57,718 nt of DNA from JAXMBN01 sp046349875. Its GTDB lineage: Bacteria; Planctomycetota; Planctomycetia; Pirellulales; Pirellulaceae. A program made the translations under genes and the position numbers. Location: contig JAXMBN010000034.1 of NCBI GenBank assembly GCA_046349875.1, forward strand, positions 1 to 57,718, read 5' to 3'. Positions 1 through 7,916 of this stretch are shown here, piece by piece (the first letter of the stretch is position 1; every line of letters starts with the position of its first letter). The notes below the pieces were generated by a model. That model was not told the origin of the DNA. It ran no database searches and saw only the letters and a program-made list of their open reading frames with translations.

Positions 1-591
1 CGGCAAGATCACGACGTTTCGCTCCGCTTTCCGTGCGGCCATCAGAGCCATCGCAGCCGCACCATCGCGGAATGGCGTTACCCGATCATTGGTATGGTAG
101 ACATCACCCTCAGGAAAAATCACCAGAGGATGCGGGCGATTTTGCATAATGTCGACCGCCGTCTTCATGGCCTGCATGTCGGTCCCTTCGCGATCGACAC
201 TGAAGCAACCACAGCGTTGCATCGACATCCGCTCAAACCAACTGCTCATATGAAAGACTTGCCATGCCGACATGAAATAGAAAGGGGTCGACAAGCGATC
301 GGCTGCTTCCAACAAACAATATGAGTCATAATGAAAAGAGTGATTCGGCGCCATCAAGATGCCATGCTTGGAACGCAACGACGACTCAAGATGCTCCAGG
401 CCTTCCAATTGAATCGATTCGATTTTCTGTTTACGAAGTGCCTTGAGCCTCCAAAATTTGGCGAGATGAAACCACCAAAGGGTCAACTTAGGAGGCCAGT
501 GTTGGTCTGGAGTTCGATAAGGTTGAATATTCACAAAGGGCTTCCCATGCCGGTGCTTAGGTTGGCAGAAGTCGTAGATCCCCGCCACCAA
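1..591 (-). CDS. PlsC-type acyltransferase, C-terminus outside window
   Basis: Reading the minus strand from about 591 gives an open frame of roughly 196 codons that runs off the left edge. It carries the HX4D motif (NHSFHYD, bases 325-345) and the FPEG motif (FPEGD, 103-117), the two catalytic and glycerol-phosphate binding signatures of the PlsC/LPLAT family. These enzymes acylate lysophosphatidic acid or a related acceptor at the membrane. No ATG is available; the frame is closed by TGA at 592-594, so TTG at 591 or GTG at 588 is the likely start. There is no clear Shine-Dalgarno. The gene diverges from the kinase gene at 835, so the 243-bp gap should hold both promoters. Exact substrate is not deducible. 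Confidence 0.85.
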   Translation of the reverse strand, partial: MVAGIYDFCQPKHRHGKPFVNIQPYRTPDQHWPPKLTLWWFHLAKFWRLKALRKQKIESIQLEGLEHLESSLRSKHGILMAPNHSFHYDSYCLLEAADRLSTPFYFMSAWQVFHMSSWFERMSMQRCGCFSVDREGTDMQAMKTAVDIMQNRPHPLVIFPEGDVYHTNDRVTPFRDGAAAMALMAARKAERNVVILP

Positions 592-834
592 TCATCGCAA
601 TAGAACTGCTAGCAAAACATGGCGATCATTGTGAGCTTGTTGGATGTGAAAAGTCGAGAGAGGGTACTGCAATTTTGGCAAATTGCCCGCCCTTCCATCC
701 TTTGAATGGCAGTTAGAAGCGAATTGATGGAAAGATTCGACCCGTTGCCTCGCACTATGGGTTTGGATCTAGAGTTGGATTTCCCTTTTCCATTACAATA
801 GACGAAAACCACTTCCTCCGACGACCACCCCCGC

Positions 835-3800
835 ATGAATCACCCGAAGGACAAGGCTCAGATCGATCCTGCTGCAGCATCCACTGATCAGCAACAGTTG
901 GATGCAACCATGCAGCTACCGCAGGCGGAGAATTCGTCGGAATCGGATGCAACCGCTGCCTTCGATTCGGGATCGATTGGCACTTCGCCTTCAGGCTCGC
1001 ATCCATCGCGATCTTCACCGGCCACGGTCTTACAACCCCGCGAACACTCGATCAAAACGATCGGCTCCTATCGATTGACCGAAGTACTTGGTGAAGGAGG
1101 AATGGGGCGAGTCTACAAAGGGATGGATAAGGAGGACCGTGCCGTTGCGGTGAAGCTACTTTCACCGAAATGGGCCGCTTCTCCCGACGCACTCGAACGA
1201 TTCAAACAAGAAGGCTTCATCGCTAGCCAAATCAATCATCCCCATTGTGTCTTCGTCCACCAAGTGGATGAAGAGCAGGGGGTGCCCTTCATTGCGATGG
1301 AGCTCATGTCGGGGCAGACGCTGAAGGATCTCGTTCTTCAGCGAGGCCCATTACCCTATCGCGAAGCGGTTGCGCTCATCCTTCAGTGCATCGAAGGGCT
1401 CATCGAAACCCATTCTCGCGGTATGATCCATCGCGATATCAAGCCTGCCAACTGTTATTTGGATGAGCAAGGGAATGTCAAGATCGGCGATTTTGGTTTG
1501 GCTCGGTCGCTGGTGGACGATTCTGAATTGACGCGTACTGGAACCTTCATCGGAACTCCGCTCTTCGCTTCGCCCGAACAGGTTCTTGGACAACCGATCG
1601 ATACGCAAAGCGATATCTATTCGCTATCGGCCACGCTCTATTATTTGCTGGCAGGGAAGGCTCCTTTCGAATCGCCAAATGCGGCGCAAGTCATCGCTAA
1701 AATCGCATCGATGGACCCACCAGCTTTTGATGAACTCCAAATCAAAGTGCCGAAAGTCCTTCAAAGTATCGTAATGAAAGGATTGACTCGCGATCGATCC
1801 AAACGTTACGCATCCTTTGAACAAATGCGAGCCGACTTGCTACCTATTATCGCTCCCAAAGAAGAGGTGGCATCCATTGGTCGTCGTGTGGTGGCGAGTA
1901 TCATCGACTCGTTCGCCATCTCCTTCCTGACCAGTGTCATCATGATCAGCTTCTTTGCACTGAGTCAGATGCAGCGATTAAGCCCGCTCCTGACGACGCT
2001 CATCGGAAGTTCCATTGCTTTCTCCTATTTCTTTCTTTGCGAAGGTTCGTTTGGAATGACCTTAGGAAAGCGGATTCTTCGACTGAAGGTCGTCGATTCG
2101 CATTCCGGAAGCCGAGCCAGTTGGTATCGAGTCGCTTTACGGGCCCTTGCGTTCATTGGTTTCGTCAATGGACTCGAAACGATTCTCTATACCATTTTCA
2201 GAGATATCAGCCCTTTCTTGACTCCTCTATTTAGTTGGGGAGGCCAATTCCTGGGTTATGGACTGTTGTTCTTGACCTGGCGTCGAACACAAAAAAGACA
2301 ACTGACTCACGAGTTCTTGAGCCAAACCGAAACGCGAGTCGTCACGTTCAAGCGAACGATGCTTCCTTCTCGCTTTTATCTCATCGATTGGCAGCCGCGA
2401 TTTAGCGATTCAAATCCAATTCCAGCAAAATGCGGACGTTACACCGTTTATGGTCGTTTAGAAACAGAGGAAGATCAACAATGGTGGATGGCCGAAGATC
2501 CGGCTTTGGAACGTCGCGTTTGGATTCATGTACTCGGCTCGGATCAAGATCATGCTTGCGATGATCGTCGCAATTTAGTTGTAAGGAATCGCCAACGATT
2601 CATTGAATCTGGTACGCATGAGTCCCAGCGATGGGATGCCTACCTCGCACCGCAAGGCATACCGCTCATCAGCTGTTTGGAAGATTCGCAGGAGCTTCCT
2701 TGGCCTGTAGCGCGCGAAGTCCTCCACCAAGTGATGCAAGAATACGAGAAGCCCGAGAACGAGCGGATTCCGACCTCCTACTGTTCGTTATCTCGGTTGT
2801 GGGTGGATGAACTTGGACGCATCACTTTTGCGGAAGCGGGAATCAAGACAACATCCATGCAGCCAACGCAATCATTTGCAAAATTGATGCAGCAAATTGC
2901 GATGGTAGCCATTCCTACTGCCCACCCATTACGCAAACATAGCCAACTCAAGGCTAAGGCTCCAGCCAATCCTATCTCGGCTCAGGATCTTCCTCCATTG
3001 CGAGGGCTCTCGTTGTTGGAACGATTGTTGCGACAAACACCCGGCAATGAAATGGCCATGCCAGCGATTGCGCAAGAGATCAAGCTTGTCGATCAGGCGC
3101 CCGCGTCTGTAACCGCCTCGACGCGATTCACACACGCTGCTGCGGTCGGCCTTGTCCTTTCACCAGCATTCTTTTTGGTCTTTCTGCTGACCTGCATCAA
3201 TGGCGTTCTCGTCCATACCCAATTGAGAAAGGAAGCTCGCAACCTTCGCACCCTTTCCGAAGTCGTCGCCAAACCGGAAGACCACGCTCCGATATTGGGT
3301 CAGATGCAAGACGTTGACCCATCCTGGTTACGCCCTGAAAGCGCCATCGAGATCTTCAAAGCGGCCGAGTACAAGCAAGCACAGTCGATGCGTGTTTATC
3401 GCGGGCTCACCTCTTTGGAACGCATGATGATCGGCCAAATACCAGGAGCGGATAGCGAATTGGAGCAACTTCCCAAACCGATTCCATTGCCACCCACGCC
3501 ACGGTCCGAAGATGGTTCGACCACGCTTCCAGCCGTTCCACCTCAACCACCGAGGACGCCAACGGTACGCTTCGAAGAGAAGGATGCAAAGATTCGATTT
3601 GGCAAGGGTGAAATGATCGAGATCACGCCGAATTCAATCACTGAAGATGCCTCGGAGCTTGCGGGCAAGTTGAAAAAAAGCCTAACACATTGGAAGCAAG
3701 ACAAGGATAGCCTCACAGATCCATTTTTGTTCCCGACCGGCCGCTTCGCCAGTTACGTTATCGCAGGTTTGATTCTTTGGACGGGCATCTTAAAGGGTGG

Positions 3801-4083
3801 GCTCATTCAACTCTTTACGGGCATTTTCATCATGGATCGAAGGGGCTATCCGATTGGGTTCCTTCGTCACATCCTGCGAGCCATTTACCTTTATATTCCG
3901 CTTTTGATCGTGTCCCTTGTTTTGATGTTGTTGGCGAACATGGGAGTCGATGGTGTTGTTTGGACAAGCCAGTTGAATCGTTTTCTCTTCATCGTACCAG
4001 TGATGTATCTGGCATCCACCTTGATTTGGCCCCAAGCGGCTCCCCACGATCGCCTCAGCGGAACGATCGCCGTCCCTCGATAG
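835..4083 (+). CDS. Ser/Thr protein kinase with RDD membrane domains
   Basis: A 1082-residue transmembrane Hanks-type kinase. Residues 1-75 are a low-complexity linker rich in Q, S and D. The kinase domain is complete (about 79-335): glycine loop GEGGMG at 86-91, lysine K107 in AVKLL, HRDIKPAN at 199-206, DFG at 219-221 and SPEQ in place of APE at 246-249. An RDD domain with several membrane segments follows (about 348-500, GMTLGKRILRLKVVD). After a long soluble region, with one hydrophobic segment near 770, the last 120 residues form a second hydrophobic RDD-like block (about 965-1080). The middle region (500-760) resembles a degenerate second kinase-like lobe, but I cannot assign it. It probably senses a membrane or envelope signal. 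It stands alone; no partner gene adjoins it. Confidence 0.92.
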   Translation: MNHPKDKAQIDPAAASTDQQQLDATMQLPQAENSSESDATAAFDSGSIGTSPSGSHPSRSSPATVLQPREHSIKTIGSYRLTEVLGEGGMGRVYKGMDKEDRAVAVKLLSPKWAASPDALERFKQEGFIASQINHPHCVFVHQVDEEQGVPFIAMELMSGQTLKDLVLQRGPLPYREAVALILQCIEGLIETHSRGMIHRDIKPANCYLDEQGNVKIGDFGLARSLVDDSELTRTGTFIGTPLFASPEQVLGQPIDTQSDIYSLSATLYYLLAGKAPFESPNAAQVIAKIASMDPPAFDELQIKVPKVLQSIVMKGLTRDRSKRYASFEQMRADLLPIIAPKEEVASIGRRVVASIIDSFAISFLTSVIMISFFALSQMQRLSPLLTTLIGSSIAFSYFFLCEGSFGMTLGKRILRLKVVDSHSGSRASWYRVALRALAFIGFVNGLETILYTIFRDISPFLTPLFSWGGQFLGYGLLFLTWRRTQKRQLTHEFLSQTETRVVTFKRTMLPSRFYLIDWQPRFSDSNPIPAKCGRYTVYGRLETEEDQQWWMAEDPALERRVWIHVLGSDQDHACDDRRNLVVRNRQRFIESGTHESQRWDAYLAPQGIPLISCLEDSQELPWPVAREVLHQVMQEYEKPENERIPTSYCSLSRLWVDELGRITFAEAGIKTTSMQPTQSFAKLMQQIAMVAIPTAHPLRKHSQLKAKAPANPISAQDLPPLRGLSLLERLLRQTPGNEMAMPAIAQEIKLVDQAPASVTASTRFTHAAAVGLVLSPAFFLVFLLTCINGVLVHTQLRKEARNLRTLSEVVAKPEDHAPILGQMQDVDPSWLRPESAIEIFKAAEYKQAQSMRVYRGLTSLERMMIGQIPGADSELEQLPKPIPLPPTPRSEDGSTTLPAVPPQPPRTPTVRFEEKDAKIRFGKGEMIEITPNSITEDASELAGKLKKSLTHWKQDKDSLTDPFLFPTGRFASYVIAGLILWTGILKGGLIQLFTGIFIMDRRGYPIGFLRHILRAIYLYIPLLIVSLVLMLLANMGVDGVVWTSQLNRFLFIVPVMYLASTLIWPQAAPHDRLSGTIAVPR

Positions 4084-4137
4084 CCATCGCACCTCGGTCC
4101 TTGCCATCCCTCGCCATCCTCCGCGAGTGACCATTCC

Positions 4138-4283
4138 ATCACTCCCAACGCGTCAGCGTAGCTCTCTTCCATCACAACCCAGAGCGTCAGTTTTGAAGTT
4201 GCGCATTTGAGTATTATCACAACCCGAAGCGTCAGCGAGGGACCGTTTCTCCGATGTTTTGCAAGTCTGCAACGACCTCGCTG
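4138..4283. repeat. 45-bp tandem repeat element, copy 1
   Basis: Two adjacent units start at 4171 and 4216 with ATCACAACCC and each carries GCGTCAG (4184 and 4229), giving an exact 45-bp period. A divergent third core lies at 4150. The unit recurs almost unchanged near 47.8 kb. The last copy ends in CAGCGAGG (4233-4240), and its complement CCTCGCTG follows at 4276-4283, so the element closes as an imperfect palindrome. The rest of the gap between 4084 and 4623 shows no gene that I can support. Confidence 0.8.
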
Positions 4284-4623
4284 ATGCGTCGGATAGCATA
4301 CATACATCGCCCGTCCCTGTAGATCGATAACATCGAAGTAATAGATCTATCACCCTCCCACTCAGTGGAGCGTTTCGAATGTGGACGGATCTCGCAACTC
4401 AATTCTTTCTCATGAGAATGCAATCTCGCGTTTTGTTTCGGCCAAAATCGTAGCAAGTAATTCGCACTCGCTTACAATATTCTTTACTTGCGATCATCAA
4501 AACTTCATCGAGATTCACGATGCAGGTCACCACTGAAAAATGAACTATCGAACGGAACCGGTCTGAGCGATTCGAAGATTTTCGTGGGTTGCAAACAAAT
4601 GTTTTGGAGGATTCGCCAACTTC

Positions 4624-4881
4624 ATGAGCATCCCGATACGCGTGCAGTTTTCGATCACCTCTTTGCTTCTGGTTCTCGCCGCTTTTGCGACTTATTGGCG
4701 AATTTTCATTTATCCGCCGCAGGCAAGAGAATATGCCAGATTACAACTGAGCGAATACCGCGGTCCGGTTGATATCGAAATATACAGTCTAGACCCCGAC
4801 TATCTTGGGACCAACATCGTTAACGTTCGACTAAAGGACCTTGCGAATGAACGGGAGTACAGACTCGACTTACTTCACTAA
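4624..4881 (+). CDS. Small membrane-anchored hypothetical protein
   Basis: An 85-residue product with a single N-terminal hydrophobic segment (about residues 9-30, within VQFSITSLLLVLAAFATYW) followed by a short polar domain. The FSI-LLL opening is common among small planctomycete hypotheticals. I do not recognise a family. The following bases contain a broken coding fragment in another frame (4914-5029), so the real protein may have been longer or be followed by a second small gene. Function unknown. Confidence 0.5.
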   Translation: MSIPIRVQFSITSLLLVLAAFATYWRIFIYPPQAREYARLQLSEYRGPVDIEIYSLDPDYLGTNIVNVRLKDLANEREYRLDLLH

Positions 4882-4913
4882 GAGTCGATTCGAATTTCGA
4901 AGAGGACGAAAAG

Positions 4914-5029
4914 ATGGCTATTGATTTAACGCCTCTAGAAAGACTTGAGCACCTAATGTCGAAAGAGATTTTTGGCTGGGTGCAGAATTAAAAAGGCTGT
5001 TGCTAGCTGAAATAGCTGCGGGCAAATGA
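4914..5029 (+). pseudogene. Fragment of small hypothetical gene, frame-broken
   Basis: The frame starting at 4914 reads MAIDLTPLERLEHLMSKE, then the coding signal jumps to another frame reading DFWLGAELKRLLLAEIAAGK and stops at 5027-5029. The two halves join at the GAGATTTTTGG stretch around 4970, so a single-base change in the T5 run would explain it. The remainder up to 5174 shows no convincing gene. Family not recognised. Confidence 0.4.
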
Positions 5030-5174
5030 AGGGCTCATGATGCCTCCTCAAGTTGTGACCTATTCGGTCTCTCGCTGATGATTTTTGAAGTTAGAACGTC
5101 AAGATCATCGTCGTATTACGATCACGTGCGACTTTCCGAAACCGAATTAACAAGCAGTAAATCGATCGAGCAAT

Positions 5175-6029
5175 ATGAAGTGGAAGTTGAAAACAATTTG
5201 GCCCAAAACAATCAGAGGGAGGAGACATTACTCACTTCGTTTGGCCCTTGCCGCAATGGTATGCGTCGCAATATCCATTGCCTTTTGTAAGCCAATCATG
5301 GTTCGAAGAAACTACTATGAGGATGCTCTACAACGACACTCGCAAAATGGTTATAACAGCTTTTGGACATCGAGCAGCCTACGCGAACTTTACTACTTTG
5401 ACTTGGAGTCTTTTCCCCTTACCGTTCAGAGCGCGGAGTATTACAGCCCTTCGCTTATTAGTTGCACCCTAAACAGCCCTCAACGGTTTTGCGTAACAGT
5501 TAGCGAAAAATCTCTGCAAGGTCCCGTATTAAGGTGTCAGGTGAACGAAGAGGTGTCTTTGACTCTTCATGATTGCGAATTAATTGACCCTTGTTTCCCT
5601 TCCTCTACCGTTGCAGTCGAATTCGTCGATTGCATTTTCAAGTCGTCGACGATCAGCAGTTGCTGGGAATCAGGAAAGGTCAAGACGCTCGTATTTCTTG
5701 GGGGAGAGTTTCCACATAATTTTCAATTAAACCTCAGTCGTTTTCCCGCTTTAGAGAACATCGTATTTTTTGGTTTAGCACTGACGAATGAGATGTGCAA
5801 TGAATTGGAAAACACATCAACTCTGAAATTTGTGAGCCTTTCGCGTGTGAGAGGCGTGGATCGTGAATTTGCCCAAAGACTAGCAGAAATGTCTGGCATC
5901 AAACGTTTAGATTTACTTAACTGTATTGACAGTGACGGTAGAGAGTTGATGCAATTCGATGGAGACTATCGGTGTGAATTGAGGTTTAAGCTCAGCAAAA
6001 AAGATGATCAGTTCGTTAGATTTAGATAA
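5175..6029 (+). CDS. Membrane-anchored LRR-like hypothetical protein
   Basis: A 284-residue product with a basic N-terminus and one membrane segment (about 20-40, YSLRLALAAMVCVAISIAF). The C-terminal third has weak leucine-rich repeat character: FPALENIVFFGLALT, STLKFVSLSRVRGV and SGIKRLDLLNC follow each other at about 24-residue spacing, as in planctomycete LRR proteins. It is predicted to be anchored in the inner membrane with the LRR part on the far side. No operon partner is clear. It could be a remnant of a larger LRR family; no enzymatic motif is seen. Confidence 0.6.
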   Translation: MKWKLKTIWPKTIRGRRHYSLRLALAAMVCVAISIAFCKPIMVRRNYYEDALQRHSQNGYNSFWTSSSLRELYYFDLESFPLTVQSAEYYSPSLISCTLNSPQRFCVTVSEKSLQGPVLRCQVNEEVSLTLHDCELIDPCFPSSTVAVEFVDCIFKSSTISSCWESGKVKTLVFLGGEFPHNFQLNLSRFPALENIVFFGLALTNEMCNELENTSTLKFVSLSRVRGVDREFAQRLAEMSGIKRLDLLNCIDSDGRELMQFDGDYRCELRFKLSKKDDQFVRFR

Positions 6030-6316
6030 GCACAATTTTACTTTTTGTCGCTGCTTTTCTACGGAGCCTAAACAAGGTTCATCTTCCCCAGCTGCGATAG
6101 CGAGTTTCTCGGCGGTATTGAATCGCAACACCACCTTCCAGGGACTGGAAGTCAACTTTTTGTGACTTGTGTCTACGCCTTCTAGGAATCCTTCGAATTC
6201 TCAGGTTCCCTTGGACACGCAGGCTCGCGAAGCAGGTTTCGCGGATGGTACACTAGTCACCTCGACCTAGTCATCACCTTCCTCCCCATCCTCCCACCTC
6301 GCGAAGGCATCGGCAA
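6030..6316. other. Spacer upstream of sulfatase
   Basis: No gene is supported here. A short perfect hairpin, CGCGAA/TTCGCG at 6226-6231 and 6238-6243, lies about 75 bp before the sulfatase start. It has no U-tract, so it is not a standard terminator. A promoter for the sulfatase operon is expected in this interval but no clear -35/-10 pair was identified. Confidence 0.4.
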
Positions 6317-7837
6317 ATGGCAATCATTTTGCGGCCATTCCACTTTGTATGCTTGGCTTTCCTCGTCGCATGTTCCACGCTGAGCGTCGCGCAATCTCCG
6401 CCGAAGCAGACTCGTCCCAACATCGTTTGGATCATCGTCGACGATATGTCGGCAAACTTTTCTTGCTATGGCGAGACAACGATTGCGACACCCAACGTCG
6501 ATCGATTGGCAGAGCAGGGGACTCGATTCTCGCGAGCCTTTGTGACAGCACCGGTTTGTTCGCCCTGTCGTTCTGCCTTGATTACAGGCATGTATCAAAC
6601 CACTATTGGAGCGCATCATCACCGAAGTGGTCGTGGTGAAGAGAAGATCAACCTTCCATCCACCGTGATCCCGATTCCCGTTCTTTTCCAGCAATCGGGT
6701 TACTATACGTGCATCGGTGATGGTCTTGGATTGAACGAATCGAAAAAGAAAAAGCAAAGCCTCGGCAAGACCGACTACAACTTTGAATGGGATGCTTCTA
6801 TGTACGATGGTCCCGATTGGTCGGGACGCAAGGCGGGGCAGCCATTCTTCATGCAAGTTCAATTGCAAGGTGGCAAACTTCGCGGAGGAACGGATGCATC
6901 TGCGCAACAACTCTCGAAAAAAGCCGAAACAGAATTTGGGCAATCGGTTCATCCTGAGAAGGTGACTCTTCCACCTTACTATCCGCGCGATCCTGTTTTG
7001 CTTCGCGATTGGGCCGCCTACTTAGACGCAGTTCGCTTCACGGATCAACATGTCGGCAAAGTCGTCGATCGACTCCAATCCGAGGGCCTTCTCGATAACA
7101 CGGTGGTGATATTCATGACGGATCATGGTATCAGCCATGCTCGCGGCAAGCAGTTTCTTTACAACGAAGGAACTCACGTTCCACTCATCGTTCGCGGACC
7201 TAAAGTTCCAGCGGGCAACGTGCGTGACGATCTCGTCGAGCATATCGATCTCGCTGCAATCTCACTTGCGGCGGCAGGTATCGCGATTCCCAAAACGATG
7301 CAATCCAAGAATGTATTGGCCAAAAACTACATTCCGCGTGAAGCCGTATTTGCTGCTCGCGATCGTTGTGATGAAACCGTCGAACGCTTGCGCAGCATCC
7401 GAACAGAAAAATTTCTTTACATTCGCAACTTCTATCCGAATCGCCCCCACTTGCAACCCAATGCCTACAAGGATGACAAATCGATTCTCAAGTCCTTGCG
7501 GGCATTGCATGCGCAGGGGCAACTATCCGAGCTTACCGAAAAGCTTCTATTTAGCCCCACGCGTCCGGCCGAGGAACTTTATGCCTGGCAAGAAGACCCT
7601 TGGCAAATACAGAACTTAGCCAAAGATCCCCAATGGGAGTCCGTTGTCCAAGAAATGCGAATGAAACTCGCCCAATGGATGACCGATACCGTCGACATGG
7701 GCCCCGAGACTTCTTCTCGTTACGATAGCGATATGAAAGTCTACTTGGGAGATATCACCAAACAGAAAGATGGTAAGGTCGAAACGCTCCTGAAAAACAT
7801 CGAGCAAATGAAACAATGGGAACGTGAAGGCAAATAA
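6317..7837 (+). CDS. Secreted type I sulfatase
   Basis: A 506-residue arylsulfatase-family enzyme that hydrolyses sulfate esters, probably from sulfated polysaccharide. The hydrophobic N-terminus (about 5-25) is a signal sequence; LVAC at 16-19 also fits a lipobox, so the enzyme could be lipid-anchored or released. Metal ligands D42-D43 are in IVDDM. The formylglycine site is C81-S-P-C-R85, a Cys-type CXPXR motif needing a maturase, followed by TGMYQTTIGAH. D269-H270 and K278 complete the usual active site. Length is typical. The start of the esterase-PhoD gene lies 80 bp downstream on the same strand, suggesting one transcript for carbohydrate and phosphate scavenging. Confidence 0.93.
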   Translation: MAIILRPFHFVCLAFLVACSTLSVAQSPPKQTRPNIVWIIVDDMSANFSCYGETTIATPNVDRLAEQGTRFSRAFVTAPVCSPCRSALITGMYQTTIGAHHHRSGRGEEKINLPSTVIPIPVLFQQSGYYTCIGDGLGLNESKKKKQSLGKTDYNFEWDASMYDGPDWSGRKAGQPFFMQVQLQGGKLRGGTDASAQQLSKKAETEFGQSVHPEKVTLPPYYPRDPVLLRDWAAYLDAVRFTDQHVGKVVDRLQSEGLLDNTVVIFMTDHGISHARGKQFLYNEGTHVPLIVRGPKVPAGNVRDDLVEHIDLAAISLAAAGIAIPKTMQSKNVLAKNYIPREAVFAARDRCDETVERLRSIRTEKFLYIRNFYPNRPHLQPNAYKDDKSILKSLRALHAQGQLSELTEKLLFSPTRPAEELYAWQEDPWQIQNLAKDPQWESVVQEMRMKLAQWMTDTVDMGPETSSRYDSDMKVYLGDITKQKDGKVETLLKNIEQMKQWEREGK

Positions 7838-7916
7838 GCCTTTTCAAGTTGTCCTTCGCTGGATGCCTCAAATGTTCACGAATGCAATGCCTCTTCCTTG
7901 CCTAGGAACACCGCCG

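Noticed and set aside
94..603. Plus-strand open frames at the left end
   Set aside because: The minus strand carries an acyltransferase with both catalytic motifs over the same bases, so the plus frames are antisense shadows.
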